From Candidatus Binatus sp. (lineage in GTDB: Bacteria > Desulfobacterota > Binatia > Binatales > Binataceae), in NCBI RefSeq assembly GCF_030646925.1, contig NZ_JAUSKL010000084.1, forward strand, positions 1-59,735: DNA of 59,735 nucleotides. Reading direction: 5' to 3'. Below, piece by piece: positions 33,939 through 43,572 of the stretch. The notes under the pieces were generated by a model. The model saw only the letters and a list, made by a program, of their open reading frames with translations. It was not told where the DNA came from and searched no databases. A program made the translations under genes and the position numbers. The stretch's first letter is position 1. Every line of letters starts with the position of its first letter.

Positions 33939-35237
33939 ATGCGAAGAGATATATTCGCCGCTCTTGCGGCAGCGACCATTTCCCTTTTCGATTGGTGCAG
34001 CGCCAGCGCCCAGGGCGCATGTACCGGACCGGTGACGCAGCGTGAAGTAGTCCGCTGCGCTTTGGACCAAAGCCCCGAGGTCCGGCGCGCGCGGCTCGAA
34101 CTGCAGGCGTTAGCTGGACGCCGCGTGACGGCGGGCGTCTGGTTGCCGAGACTGCCCGGTGTGTCGTTTCAAGCTGACCAGCGCACGTTCTTCGGCGGCG
34201 CGCCGGGCTCCACCTTCAATTGGTACGTCACGCTCTCGCAGGAAGTTGAGATTGGGGGCCAACGCGGTGCGCGTCTTCGAGAGGTGGACGCGACGCTCGA
34301 TGCCGAGATTCGAAGATATGCGGTCGTGCGGCTTGATGTGTCTGCGCAGGCGCTCGCGGCGTACTTCGACGTCGTTGCGGCCAACGATTTTGTCCAACTT
34401 GCGCGTGAGGTTGGACGCGTGGCTGATGGGCTCGGGGCTCTCGCCCAGGCGAGGGCGCAAGAATCGCTGGTCTCGCCGGTGGATGCAGATGTCGCGAAAT
34501 CGGAGGCCGTGCAGATCTCACAGATTCGCTATGAAGCCGAACGCCGCCAGAGTAGCGCGCAGACCCTGCTCGCGGGTCTGCTGGGATTAGACCCGGCAGA
34601 GCCGATTTCCGTCACCGGAGAGTTGTCGCCGCAGCAGACCACTCCCACCGCAATCGAGGCGGGATTGGCTGGACTTGAAACCACGGCGCTGATGCTGAGA
34701 GGCGAGATCGCGGCGGCGCAGGCGGAGCGCCGGGTACTCGAAAGCCGTCTCGATCTGATTCGGCGCCTGCAGATTCCGAATCCGACGGTTTCCTTCTTCG
34801 CGCAGCGCGACGGCTTCAGCGAGCGGGTCATTGGCGGCGGGATCTCGATTCCAATTCCGCTGCTATCGCCGATCTGGCCCAGCCGCGCCGGTGAGATCCA
34901 GGAGACGATCGCGCGAATCGAGCAGGCCAGTGCGAACGTCGCTCTGGTTCGCCGGCAAGTGCGCATCCAAGTTGCGCAGGCCTACGCCGATTGGCGATCG
35001 CGTCGCGCGGCGCTTCAGCAATATTTTCCCGACCTGATGGTCCGCGCGAAGCGGGACCTTGGCGCGATCGGCGAAGGACTTTCGTCCAGGCAACTCACAG
35101 TGCGTGACGCGCTGCTCGCACAGCGAAGTCTGATCCAACTTGAACTCGGGCATGTCGAGGCGCGGCGCGCGTATGCCGCCGCGTGGGTCAACCTGATGCG
35201 CATGAGTGGATTCGATCTGGCGGAGGGCCGTCCATGA
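33939..35237 (+). CDS. czcC: Outer-membrane efflux protein (CzcC/TolC-type)
   Basis: A 432-residue outer-membrane factor. The signal peptide (about 1-24, ending in SASAQ) precedes two OEP repeats with long coiled-coil helices: QREVVRCALDQSPEVRRARL and the second-half AYADWRSRRAALQQYFPDLM. YVTLSQEVEIGGQRGARLRE is typical of CzcC/CusC-related OEPs, and GGGISIPIPLLSPIWP of the beta-strand segment. It forms the trimeric duct of a tripartite pump. Its stop overlaps the start of czcB (ATGA). The operon order C-B-A is that of heavy-metal RND systems. Confidence 0.88.
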   Translation: MRRDIFAALAAATISLFDWCSASAQGACTGPVTQREVVRCALDQSPEVRRARLELQALAGRRVTAGVWLPRLPGVSFQADQRTFFGGAPGSTFNWYVTLSQEVEIGGQRGARLREVDATLDAEIRRYAVVRLDVSAQALAAYFDVVAANDFVQLAREVGRVADGLGALAQARAQESLVSPVDADVAKSEAVQISQIRYEAERRQSSAQTLLAGLLGLDPAEPISVTGELSPQQTTPTAIEAGLAGLETTALMLRGEIAAAQAERRVLESRLDLIRRLQIPNPTVSFFAQRDGFSERVIGGGISIPIPLLSPIWPSRAGEIQETIARIEQASANVALVRRQVRIQVAQAYADWRSRRAALQQYFPDLMVRAKRDLGAIGEGLSSRQLTVRDALLAQRSLIQLELGHVEARRAYAAAWVNLMRMSGFDLAEGRP

Positions 35238-36448
35238 GCCGCTTGCTGATTATTGCGATGGCAATGTTTTTGGCATTCTTCGTCGCGCTTAGCGCATGTG
35301 GTCGAAGCCCCGAGTTGCCGCCAGCGGAAAAAGTCGCCGCGCGGGACGCGTCGCCGGCGCAGCCGAACAAACCCGACACTCATCATGAAGAGCTTCCGAG
35401 CAGGGTCTCTCTATCGCCGCAGGTCAGGGCCGCGGTGCATCTGGAAGTTCAACCGGTGGCGATCGCATCGCTGCCGGCGACGGTCGAACTGACGGGAGAA
35501 ATCGCGCCCGATCCCGATAGATCGGCGCAAGTAGTGGCGCGCGCGCAGGGTCGGATCGTCCAGGTCAGCTTCAAGGAGGGCGACTGGGTCAAGGCGGGCG
35601 CGTTGCTGGTGGTCCTGAACTCGCCGGAACTTGCGCACGCGCGGGCGGCGCTTACGTCCGCCGGCGCCCGGGCGAATGCAGCGCGGCTAAACGCGGAACG
35701 TCTGCGAAATCTCGCGAAGAAGGGGCTTGCTTCAGGTCAGGAGCTGGCCACTGCAACCGCCGAAGCCCGTGCACTCGAGGCAGATGAAACGGCCGCATCA
35801 CAGTCGCTGGCTGCATTCGGTTCGGGCGCAGGAGCCTACACGAGCGATGCGGCACGGCTCGAGCTTCGAACTCCGATCGACGGCTACGTGCTGAAGCGCA
35901 ATGCGGTGGCAGGCCAGGTGGTTGGTCCCGAATGGGTGCTGGCCGTAGTCGCCAATCTCAACCGCGCTTATTTTCTCGGCCGGCTCTTCGAGAAGGATTT
36001 GTCTCACGTCACGGAAGGCGCCAAGGCGGACATCCGTCTCAACGCCTATCCAAAGCAGGTCTTCCAGGGCGACGTCGAAACTATCGGCCGCGAGATCGAT
36101 CCGTCAGCTCGGACCGTGGTGGCCCGAATCGTGATCAAGGACCAGGGACGCGATCTGAAGGCGGGGCTTTTCGGCATCGCGCGGGTGGTGATGAGAGACT
36201 CCGCGAGCCAGCCCGCCCGCATCGTAGTTCCGTTAGGAGCGATCACGCAGATCGCGAACCGCGATGTCGTCTTCGTGCAGGATCCCAACGGCGAATACGC
36301 GGTCCATCAAGTTACTCTCGGCCGTTCTGCGGAAGGGAGAGTCGAAGTGCTCGAGGGACTGCGCGCCGGCGAACAGGTCGTAACTTCCGGAGTCTTCACC
36401 CTCAAGAGCGTCGTGCTCAAAGGCACCTTCGGCGAGGAGGGCGATTGA
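35234..36448 (+). CDS. czcB: Periplasmic adaptor subunit of RND metal efflux (CzcB-type)
   Basis: Starting at ATG 35234 (4-base overlap with czcC), the protein has 404 residues. A signal peptide with lipobox-like LSACGRS (Cys22) makes it a probable lipoprotein. The lipoyl domain (ARAQGRIVQVSFKEGDWVKA, about 100-120), the helical hairpin (LRNLAKKGLASGQELATATA), the beta-barrel (IRLNAYPKQVFQGDVETIG) and a membrane-proximal domain follow. No His-rich N-terminal extension is seen apart from TH(H)EE. It couples CzcA to CzcC. The stop is 1 base from the ATG of czcA. Confidence 0.9.
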   Translation: MSRLLIIAMAMFLAFFVALSACGRSPELPPAEKVAARDASPAQPNKPDTHHEELPSRVSLSPQVRAAVHLEVQPVAIASLPATVELTGEIAPDPDRSAQVVARAQGRIVQVSFKEGDWVKAGALLVVLNSPELAHARAALTSAGARANAARLNAERLRNLAKKGLASGQELATATAEARALEADETAASQSLAAFGSGAGAYTSDAARLELRTPIDGYVLKRNAVAGQVVGPEWVLAVVANLNRAYFLGRLFEKDLSHVTEGAKADIRLNAYPKQVFQGDVETIGREIDPSARTVVARIVIKDQGRDLKAGLFGIARVVMRDSASQPARIVVPLGAITQIANRDVVFVQDPNGEYAVHQVTLGRSAEGRVEVLEGLRAGEQVVTSGVFTLKSVVLKGTFGEEGD

Positions 36449-36449
36449 G

Positions 36450-39400
36450 ATGAGGCTGCTGGGCGCAATCGTCCGCTGGTCGCTCGACAGCCGGCCTGTG
36501 GTGCTCGTCGCATTCGCGATCTTTTGCGTGTTCGCGATCGATTCTGCCACCCGGCTCCCAATCGACGCGATTCCCGACCTGACCAATATCCAGGTCCAGG
36601 TCATCACCTCCGCGCCCGCGCTCTCGCCGCTCGAAATGGAGCAATACGTCTCAGTTCCGGTCGAGCGCGCGATGTCCGGGATTCCCAACGTGACCGAAAT
36701 CCGCTCGATTTCGAAATACGGAATTTCGGTGGTGACGGTGGTGTTCACCGACAAGACCAACATCTATCTGGCGCGACAGCTCGTGAGCGAGCGGATGCGC
36801 GAGGCGTCCGAAGCGGTTCCCATCGTGTACGGCAAGCCCGAAATGGGCCCGATTAGCACCGGCCTCGGCGAGATTTATCAATTCGCCGTCAAGGGCAAGG
36901 GGCACTCGCTCATGGAACTTGAGGAAGTGCTCGACTGGTACATCGCGCCGCAACTCCGCTCGGTGCCGGGCGTGGTCGAGGTGAATAGCTTCGGCGGCGA
37001 GAATCGCCAATACCAGGTGATCGTCGATTCAAACCGGGTGCAAGCCGCGGGGCTTTCAATACAGGACGTTGTGCGCGCTCTTGAATTGACCAACGCCAAC
37101 GCGGGCGGCGGGTATATCGAGCACAATCGCGAACAGTACGTCATCGGAACCAACGGGCTGGTAAAAAGCCTGGACGATCTCAAGAAAGTGGTCGTCGGCG
37201 CCACGCCTCAGGGAATTTCCATTACGATATCCAACCTCGGCGAAGTCCGCTTCGGTCCGCAATTGAGACGCGGCGCGGCTTCGATCGATGCGAAGGGCGA
37301 GGTGGCGGTCGGCGTCGCGATGATGCTGATGGGTGAAAACTCCCGCACCGTTACGCAGGCGGTCGAGAGGAAGGTCGCCGCGCTCCAGCCCACGCTGCCG
37401 AAGGGAATGGTAATTGAGCCGTTCTATGATCGCTCGATCCTCGTCAACTCGACCATCCACACCGTTGCGAAGAATCTGATCGAGGGCGCCGCCCTGGTGA
37501 TTGCCGTCCTGTTGCTCCTGCTGGGAGATCTGCGCGCGGGCCTCATCGTAGCAGTCACGATCCCGCTCTCGATGATGTTCGCGGTGGTGATGATGAACCT
37601 GACCGGAACCTCGGGCAATCTGATGAGCCTCGGCGCGATCGACTTTGGCCTGATCGTCGATGGGGCGGTAATTATCGTCGAAAACTCGGTGCGGCGGCTA
37701 AGCGAGTTCCGGCGCCGCAAAGGCGCGCCGCTTACTCCTGAGGAACGCACCAGCGTCATTCACGATGCGGCCGTCGAAGTGCGCAGCGCCAGCATCTTCG
37801 GCGAGGCGATTATCGCGATCGTGTATATGCCGATCCTCGCGCTGGGTGGGATGGAAGGCAAATTGTTCCATCCGATGGCGATGACGGTGTTGTTCGCACT
37901 GGCCGGCGCGTTCGTCGCCTCGCTGACTATCGTGCCGGTGCTCGCGAGCTACTTCCTGGTACCGGCCGAATCGAACCATGAAGCGTGGCTGATGCGGCAG
38001 GCCGACCGAGCTTACCGGCCGATGCTGGATCGCGTGCTGCGGCGAAGATGGACCGCCATCTGGATCGGCGCGGCACTGCTGGTGGCAGGGCTCGGAATTT
38101 TTACGCGTCTCGGCGCCGAGTTCGTTCCCCAACTCGACGAAGGCGATCTGTTGATCGAGGTGAGACGGCTGCCCGGCATTTCGCTCGGTGAATCGATCGC
38201 TACCGATCAGCGAATCCAGCAGGCATTGCTCAGCGTCCCCGAAGTCGCCCACGTGGTCAGCAAAACCGGGGCGCCAGAGATCGCCACCGATCCGATGGGT
38301 GTCGAGCAGACCGACGTCTATATCGAACTGAAACCGCATCGTGAATGGAGGAGAGGACTCACCAAAGACGGGCTAGGCGAGCAGCTCAGCGCGGCGGTGG
38401 AGAGAGCCGTCCCCGAAGCTGGGCTGGCGGTATCGCAGCCGATCGAGATGCGGACCAATGAACTGGTGGCGGGCGCGCGCTCTGATGTCGCTGCACAGAT
38501 TTACGGCCCTGACCTCGACACGCTGCAACGATTGGCCCAAACAGCCGGCGATCTGATGCGGCGGGTTCCGGGCGTAGTTGATCTCCGGGTCGAGCAAGGC
38601 ACCGGTCTCACCTATCTGCGAATCACTCCCGACCGCGCAAGGCTCGCTCGTTATGGCCTGACGGTGGACGACGTGAACTTGCTGGCGCAAACGATGGCGG
38701 TCGGCAGAACCGCGGGAGTCGTGTTTGAAGGCGATCGCCGATTCGACCTGGTCGTAAAAATCACCTCACGGTTCGAAAACGATCTCGATGCGATCAAGTC
38801 GCTGCCGCTCAAATCCACCACCGGCCAGATGGTGCCGCTTGGCGACGTCGCCACGATAACGATCGGAAGCGGTCCCGCGCTGATAAATCGCAGCCAGCTT
38901 TCGCGCCGCCGGACGGTCGAGTTCAATGTGCGCGGCCGCGATCTCGTGTCGGTCGTGAACGATGCGCAGATGTCAGTCGCGCGCGGGCTCGCGCTTCCCG
39001 CTGGCTATCGCATCGAATGGGGCGGCCAATTCGAGAATTTTCTCAACGCGCGGCGTCGGCTCGCCGTCGTCGTGCCGATGGCGCTCGCGCTGATCGTGTT
39101 CATGCTCTGGATGGCGTTCCGCGAACTCAAGCCCGCAATCCTGATTTTTCTCAATGTGCCGTTCGCCGTGATCGGTGGAATCGTCGCGCTCTGGATCCGC
39201 GGACTGCCGTTCAGCATTTCCGCCGGCGTCGGATTCATCGCGCTGTTCGGCGTCGCGGTTCTCAATGGACTCGTGCTCGTCTCCTTTTGCCGCCAGCTCG
39301 AGTCTGCTGGCGCCGCGCCGGCAGACGCGATCAGAAAGGCCGCCGAACTTCGATTGCGTCCGGTATTGATGACGGCGTTGGTCGCGTCGCTCGGATTCAT

Positions 39401-39590
39401 CCCGATGGCCCTCTCAACTTCGCCCGGCAGCGAGGTACAACGCCCGCTCGCGACGGTGGTGATCGGTGGATTGTTCACCGCAACCGCCCTGACATTGCTT
39501 CTATTTCCGGCGGTCTATGCGATAGCCAACAGCGGTTCAATTTCTGAACCTGCCACGATTGAAAAAGGGCGGGAGCGCGCTTCGATATGA
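36450..39590 (+). CDS. czcA: Heavy-metal RND efflux transporter (CzcA-type)
   Basis: A 1046-residue inner-membrane pump with twelve helices and two large periplasmic loops. The HME-RND proton-relay motif DFGLIVDGAVIIVEN is intact (D398, D404, E411). Other family landmarks are IDAIPDLTNIQVQVITSAPA, LEMEQYVSVPVERAMSGIPN and LGLGIFTRLGAEFVPQLDEG-like regions. It exports divalent or monovalent metal ions (Co, Zn, Cd, Cu or Ag class) using the proton gradient. The metal cannot be fixed from sequence alone. The C-terminus is followed by a MITE-like repeat (39647-39773) and the right 32-bp direct repeat. Confidence 0.93.
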   Translation: MRLLGAIVRWSLDSRPVVLVAFAIFCVFAIDSATRLPIDAIPDLTNIQVQVITSAPALSPLEMEQYVSVPVERAMSGIPNVTEIRSISKYGISVVTVVFTDKTNIYLARQLVSERMREASEAVPIVYGKPEMGPISTGLGEIYQFAVKGKGHSLMELEEVLDWYIAPQLRSVPGVVEVNSFGGENRQYQVIVDSNRVQAAGLSIQDVVRALELTNANAGGGYIEHNREQYVIGTNGLVKSLDDLKKVVVGATPQGISITISNLGEVRFGPQLRRGAASIDAKGEVAVGVAMMLMGENSRTVTQAVERKVAALQPTLPKGMVIEPFYDRSILVNSTIHTVAKNLIEGAALVIAVLLLLLGDLRAGLIVAVTIPLSMMFAVVMMNLTGTSGNLMSLGAIDFGLIVDGAVIIVENSVRRLSEFRRRKGAPLTPEERTSVIHDAAVEVRSASIFGEAIIAIVYMPILALGGMEGKLFHPMAMTVLFALAGAFVASLTIVPVLASYFLVPAESNHEAWLMRQADRAYRPMLDRVLRRRWTAIWIGAALLVAGLGIFTRLGAEFVPQLDEGDLLIEVRRLPGISLGESIATDQRIQQALLSVPEVAHVVSKTGAPEIATDPMGVEQTDVYIELKPHREWRRGLTKDGLGEQLSAAVERAVPEAGLAVSQPIEMRTNELVAGARSDVAAQIYGPDLDTLQRLAQTAGDLMRRVPGVVDLRVEQGTGLTYLRITPDRARLARYGLTVDDVNLLAQTMAVGRTAGVVFEGDRRFDLVVKITSRFENDLDAIKSLPLKSTTGQMVPLGDVATITIGSGPALINRSQLSRRRTVEFNVRGRDLVSVVNDAQMSVARGLALPAGYRIEWGGQFENFLNARRRLAVVVPMALALIVFMLWMAFRELKPAILIFLNVPFAVIGGIVALWIRGLPFSISAGVGFIALFGVAVLNGLVLVSFCRQLESAGAAPADAIRKAAELRLRPVLMTALVASLGFIPMALSTSPGSEVQRPLATVVIGGLFTATALTLLLFPAVYAIANSGSISEPATIEKGRERASI

Positions 39591-39646
39591 AACTGCAAAG
39601 CCCGCGAGGTCCGACGGAAATGCGCTTGGGGGACTGCAGTCGGGCT

Positions 39647-39773
39647 CTAGCAGGATGCGGAAATACCGGGCGAAAGACGATTTCGGCGAAGAGTAAGCAT
39701 TACTACCATTACGAGAGTGCGTCTTGGATCAATGCTGTCAGGGGTCAAAAACACTTTTTCCGCATCCTGCTAG
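39647..39773. repeat. MITE-like element with 17-bp perfect terminal inverted repeats
   Basis: CTAGCAGGATGCGGAAA (39647-39663) is exactly complementary to 39757-39773. The interior of 93 bases has no long frame. It sits between czcA and leuD, three bases from the right 32-bp direct repeat. Such short elements are usually mobilised in trans by a transposase not encoded here. The spacer 39591-39796 otherwise shows no gene. Confidence 0.75.
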
Positions 39774-39776
39774 CGC

Positions 39777-39808
39777 TCGCTCAAACGAGATCGCGCCTAC
39801 TCGAATCG
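39777..39808. repeat. Right copy of the 32-bp direct repeat, overlapping the leuD 3' end
   Basis: Identical to 33333-33364. It includes the last codons (Arg-Phe-Glu) and stop of leuD (stop at 39797-39799) plus about 20 bases of downstream DNA. The two copies delimit 6.4 kb with the metal-efflux operon. Confidence 0.85.
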
Positions 39809-40402
39809 ATGCGGCAGCGGATGCGCCTTCTCGTACGCGGCAATCTTGTCCTCGTGCACCAGCGTGAGCGAGATATCGTCGAGGCCCTCGAGCAGGCATT
39901 TCTTCTGAAACGGCTCGATCTCGAAATGCGCGGTCCATCCGAAATCGTCGGAGACGGTCTGCTCTTCGAGATCGACGGTAAGCCGATACGATTCGTAGTC
40001 GTCGGTCGCGCGAAAAATGTGCTCGACTTCGTCAGGCTTCAGCGTGATCGGCAGAAAGCCGTTCTTCAAGCTGTTGTTGTGGAAGATATCGGCGAACTGC
40101 GGCGCGATGACGGCGCGAAAGCCGTGATCCTCAAGCGCCCACACCGCGTGCTCGCGCGAACTGCCGCATCCGAAATTGTTGCGCGCGACCAGAATCGACG
40201 CGCCCTGGTAGCGCGGCTTGTTGATCACGAAGTCTTTATTTTCGCTGCCGTCGGGATTTTTGCGCCAGTCGAAGAAAAGTCCCTTGCCGAGGCCAGTCCG
40301 CACCACCGCTTTCAGAAACTGTTTCGGAATGATCTGATCGGTCTCGACATTGGCGCGATCGAGCGGCGCCACCGTGCCCGTGAATTTTTCAAATGCACGC
40401 AT
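39797..40402 (-). CDS. leuD: 3-isopropylmalate dehydratase small subunit
   Basis: A 201-residue Leu[21 protein letters not shown] (about 3-22) then [20 protein letters not shown] at the start, and [20 protein letters not shown] (about 71-90) are the swivel-domain hallmarks. It combines with LeuC to isomerise 2- to 3-isopropylmalate. The start is 12 bases after leuC's stop, so they are in one operon. The last codons and stop lie in the 32-bp direct repeat, so its end may be the target of an insertion. leuA and leuB are about 27 kb away. Confidence 0.95.
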   Translation of the reverse strand: MRAFEKFTGTVAPLDRANVETDQIIPKQFLKAVVRTGLGKGLFFDWRKNPDGSENKDFVINKPRYQGASILVARNNFGCGSSREHAVWALEDHGFRAVIAPQFADIFHNNSLKNGFLPITLKPDEVEHIFRATDDYESYRLTVDLEEQTVSDDFGWTAHFEIEPFQKKCLLEGLDDISLTLVHEDKIAAYEKAHPLPHRFE

Positions 40403-40414
40403 CTTGGCGCTCCT

Positions 40415-41824
40415 CTAGCGATTGGTGAACTCGCGGACGTCAACGAAGTGGCCGGCGATCGCCGCCGCCGCCGCCATCGCGGGGCTCACCAGATGAGTGC
40501 GGCCACCTTTCCCTTGGCGTCCTTCGAAATTGCGATTCGACGTACTGGCGCATCGCTCGCCCGGCAGCAGCACGTCGGGATTCATCGCGAGGCACATACT
40601 GCATCCCGACTCGCGCCATTCGAAGCCCGCCTCGGTGAAAATTTTGTCGAGGCCGAGCGTCTCCGCTTCGAGCTTCACTTCCTGCGACCCCGGCACCACC
40701 ATCGCGTGCACCGTGCCCGCGACGCGGCGGCCCTTGACGACTTCCGCGGCCGCCTTGAGATCGCTGATGCGTGAATTGGTGCACGATCCGATAAACACGC
40801 GATCGATCTTGATGTCCTCGATTTTCGTCCCCGGCCGGAGCGCCATGTATGCGAGCGCGCGTTCAACCGTATCGCGCTGTTCATTGTCGTCAATCTCGGC
40901 TGGATTGGGCACACGCCCGCTGATGTCGGTGACCATCGCGGGATTCGTGCCCCACGTCACCTGCGGCGCGAACGATGCGCCATCGAATACGACACTACGA
41001 TCGAATTTCGCGCCGTCGTCGCTGCGGCACTGGAGCCAACGCTCCGCGAGCGAGTCGAAATCCTTGCCGGTCGGCACGTAGCGGCGTCCGCGCAAGTAAT
41101 CGACGGTGGTCTTGTCCGCCGCGACCATCCCGGCGCGCGCGCCGGCTTCGATCGACATGTTGCAAATCGTCATCCGCTCTTCCATCGAGAGCGCTGCGAT
41201 CGCCGAGCCGCGATACTCGATCACGTGGCCGGTCGCGCCGTCAGTCTTGATGCGCCCGATGATCCCGAGGATCAAATCCTTCGCGCTGATACCCGCGCCG
41301 AGGTTGCCATCGATGCGAATCTCAAAGGTGCGCGGACGTTCCTCCCACAGGCATTGCGTCGCGAGCACGTGCTCGACTTCGCTGGTGCCGATTCCGAACG
41401 CGAGCGCGCCGAATGCGCCGTGCGTCGCGGTATGGCTGTCGCCGCAAACGATCGTCATCCCGGGCTGCGTGAGTCCCAACTGCGGACCGATCACGTGGAT
41501 GATTCCCTGGTCGCGCGAGCCCAAATCGTAGAGCCTGACGTTGAATTCGGCGCAGTTGCGGCGCAGCGTTTCGACCTGGAGCCTGGAATCGGGATCAGCG
41601 ATGGGCTTGGATCGATCGGTGGTCGGGACGTTGTGATCCTGCGTCGCGAAGGTGCGATGGGGCGCGCGGATTTTGCGTCCTGAATGTCGCAGGCCCTCGA
41701 ACGCCTGCGGCGAAGTGACTTCGTGCACCAGGTGCAAATCGATGTAGAGCAGGGAAGGCTCGTGCACCTTTTCCTGCACGACATGCGATTCCCAAATTTT
41801 CTCGAATAGGGTTTTAGCCGCCAT
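40415..41824 (-). CDS. leuC: 3-isopropylmalate dehydratase large subunit
   Basis: A 469-residue aconitase-family protein. [20 protein letters not shown] at the start, [39 protein letters not shown] and [20 protein letters not shown] are typical. The [4Fe-4S] ligands are in [17 protein letters not shown] (one Cys) and [13 protein letters not shown] (two Cys). It is upstream of leuD. The 485-base region before it (41825-42309) is repeat-rich, with no gene, and must hold the promoter. Confidence 0.96.
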   Translation of the reverse strand: MAAKTLFEKIWESHVVQEKVHEPSLLYIDLHLVHEVTSPQAFEGLRHSGRKIRAPHRTFATQDHNVPTTDRSKPIADPDSRLQVETLRRNCAEFNVRLYDLGSRDQGIIHVIGPQLGLTQPGMTIVCGDSHTATHGAFGALAFGIGTSEVEHVLATQCLWEERPRTFEIRIDGNLGAGISAKDLILGIIGRIKTDGATGHVIEYRGSAIAALSMEERMTICNMSIEAGARAGMVAADKTTVDYLRGRRYVPTGKDFDSLAERWLQCRSDDGAKFDRSVVFDGASFAPQVTWGTNPAMVTDISGRVPNPAEIDDNEQRDTVERALAYMALRPGTKIEDIKIDRVFIGSCTNSRISDLKAAAEVVKGRRVAGTVHAMVVPGSQEVKLEAETLGLDKIFTEAGFEWRESGCSMCLAMNPDVLLPGERCASTSNRNFEGRQGKGGRTHLVSPAMAAAAAIAGHFVDVREFTNR

Positions 41825-41941
41825 TGTCGGTGGACCGTCGCCTCCCGCAGATTGGTCGGAAATCCTGATTATGCTTCATCGCGACTCAGGCAAACAACCA
41901 CCCACATTGCTGGCGCCTGCGTCGTCGTGAAACGCTACTTT

Positions 41942-42265
41942 GTCATTCTGAGCGAAGGGGCCCTTTTTAATACCTCGCCCGCTTAGTTGCGGGAGAGGTC
42001 GCCGACACCGAACGAAGCGAGGGATCGGCGGGTGAGGGTGCAGTCGGCGCGAAGAAAGAATCCGGGATTCTTCGCTTCGCTCTGAATGACACGAGCACAC
42101 TGATTCTCGACTCGGACGGGTCGCTTCTTTTCCGTCATCTTGAGCGGAGGCTGCCGTAGTCGAAAGATCCCAACCGAGCATCGCGAAGATTCGATCGGCC
42201 TGAGTGAATCGAAAAAGATCTTTGTCGGCAAATTATCTTTTGTCATTTCGAGCGAAGCGAAGAAT
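41942..42265. repeat. Dispersed palindromic element, copy B, plus flanking partial units
   Basis: GTCATTCTGAGCGAAG (41942-41957) is complementary to 42075-42090 with one mismatch. The interior shares CCTCGCCCGCTTAGTTGCGG with copy A (30143-30306). Two further partial units follow: GTCATCTTGAGCGGAGGC at 42134-42151, identical to the left end of copy A, and GTCATTTCGAGCGAAGCG from 42242. The whole gap 41825-42309 therefore looks like stacked repeat units between leuC and dinB; I see no gene in it. Confidence 0.65.
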
Positions 42266-42309
42266 CCCGGATTCTGTTTTCTTACGATTCGCCCTCTCAT
42301 TTTTCCCTC

Positions 42310-43569
42310 CTATTTGATGCGGCGCGACGGGGCCGCGCGTTCGGCGCGGGCGAGGCCGCGAGTGACTGCCTCTTCGCCGAATTTTTTGTTGACCACGTCG
42401 AGCGCGCGATTCAAACGATCGCGTTTGCGATCGTCGTTGACGGTTGGCGCGGAATCGAACAGCCCCAGTTGAGAATCGTCCGCGCGTTCCAGATGATGCA
42501 CCTGCACGCCGGCCAGCCGAATCTTGTCACGGTCACGCACGCGGCTCAGCAGATGAATCGCGAGGCGCGTGATTTCAGGACCGTCGTTGGTCGAATGCTC
42601 GAGCGAGAAACTGCGCGTGACGAGCGGATAGCGCCCGCCGCCGAGCGGTCGCGCGAGTTTCAGCTTCAGTGTGATAGTTCGCGCGCGCACTTTGTCGGCG
42701 CGGAGACGCCGCGCGATCGTATCGCCATGAGCAATCAGCGCGCGGTGGAGTTCATCCGAATCCTGCGCGAGATCGTGTGCGAACGTATTCTCCTCGCCGT
42801 AAGATTTGCGCTGCCAATCGGCGATTACGTGGCGCGCATCGTGGCCGGATGCCAGTTCATGCAGATGCAGACCCATCGAACTGAACAGACTTTTGAGCTC
42901 GGCCGCATCGCGGCTTGCGAGATCGCCGACCGTCCTGATTCCATGTTCATTCAAGCGCGCGAGCGTGACGCGGCCGACACCCCAGAGCCGCTCGACCGGC
43001 AGCGGGCGCAAAAATTCGGTCAAATATTCAGGACCGATCGCTAGCAGGCCGTCGGGCTTCGACATGTCGCTCAGTATTTTCGCAGCCATCTTGGTCGGCG
43101 CGACGCCCACCGACACGACCAGCCCGGTTTCCTCGAGCACGCGGCGTTTGAGATCGCGCGCCGCGCCGAGCGCCGGGCCTAACAGTCGTTCGGTGCCGGT
43201 CAGATCGATGAAGGCCTCGTCGAGCGAGAGCGGCTCGACCACCGGGCTGAAACTTTCGAAGACGCGCTGCACGACGCGCGAAATCTCGACGTAGCGGTTC
43301 ATCCGGCCGGGCACAAACACGCCGTCGGGGCAAAGCTTCTGCGCCTGCGCGGTTGGCATCGCCGAGCGCACGCCGAATTTGCGCGCCTCATACGACGCCG
43401 ACGTGACGACGCCGCGCGCGCTGCGTCCGCCGACGATTACGGGCAGGCCGCGCAACGCGGGATTGTCGAGAATTTCGACCGCGGCGAAGAAGGCGTCCAT
43501 GTCAGCGTGTGCGATCACGCGGGGCCAATGCGCAGTTGAGGCGGTCGTCGATGTGTTCCCGATGCTCAC
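42310..43569 (-). CDS. dinB: DNA polymerase IV (Y-family)
   Basis: A 419-residue Y-family polymerase. The palm motifs VIAHADMDAFFAAVEILDNP (first Asp) and VEPLSLDEAFIDLTGTERLL (Asp-Glu) carry the catalytic residues. GVAPTKMAAKILSDMSKPDG, GRVTLARLNEHGIRTVGDLA (helix-hairpin-helix) and the little-finger domain follow. The C-terminal 60 residues lack a clear QLxLF clamp-binding motif, but DSQLGLF near residue 373-379 fits it well. It performs error-prone translesion synthesis. It lies 3 bases after hemG, an odd partner for a heme operon. Confidence 0.95.
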   Translation of the reverse strand: MSIGNTSTTASTAHWPRVIAHADMDAFFAAVEILDNPALRGLPVIVGGRSARGVVTSASYEARKFGVRSAMPTAQAQKLCPDGVFVPGRMNRYVEISRVVQRVFESFSPVVEPLSLDEAFIDLTGTERLLGPALGAARDLKRRVLEETGLVVSVGVAPTKMAAKILSDMSKPDGLLAIGPEYLTEFLRPLPVERLWGVGRVTLARLNEHGIRTVGDLASRDAAELKSLFSSMGLHLHELASGHDARHVIADWQRKSYGEENTFAHDLAQDSDELHRALIAHGDTIARRLRADKVRARTITLKLKLARPLGGGRYPLVTRSFSLEHSTNDGPEITRLAIHLLSRVRDRDKIRLAGVQVHHLERADDSQLGLFDSAPTVNDDRKRDRLNRALDVVNKKFGEEAVTRGLARAERAAPSRRIK

Positions 43570-43572
43570 GAT

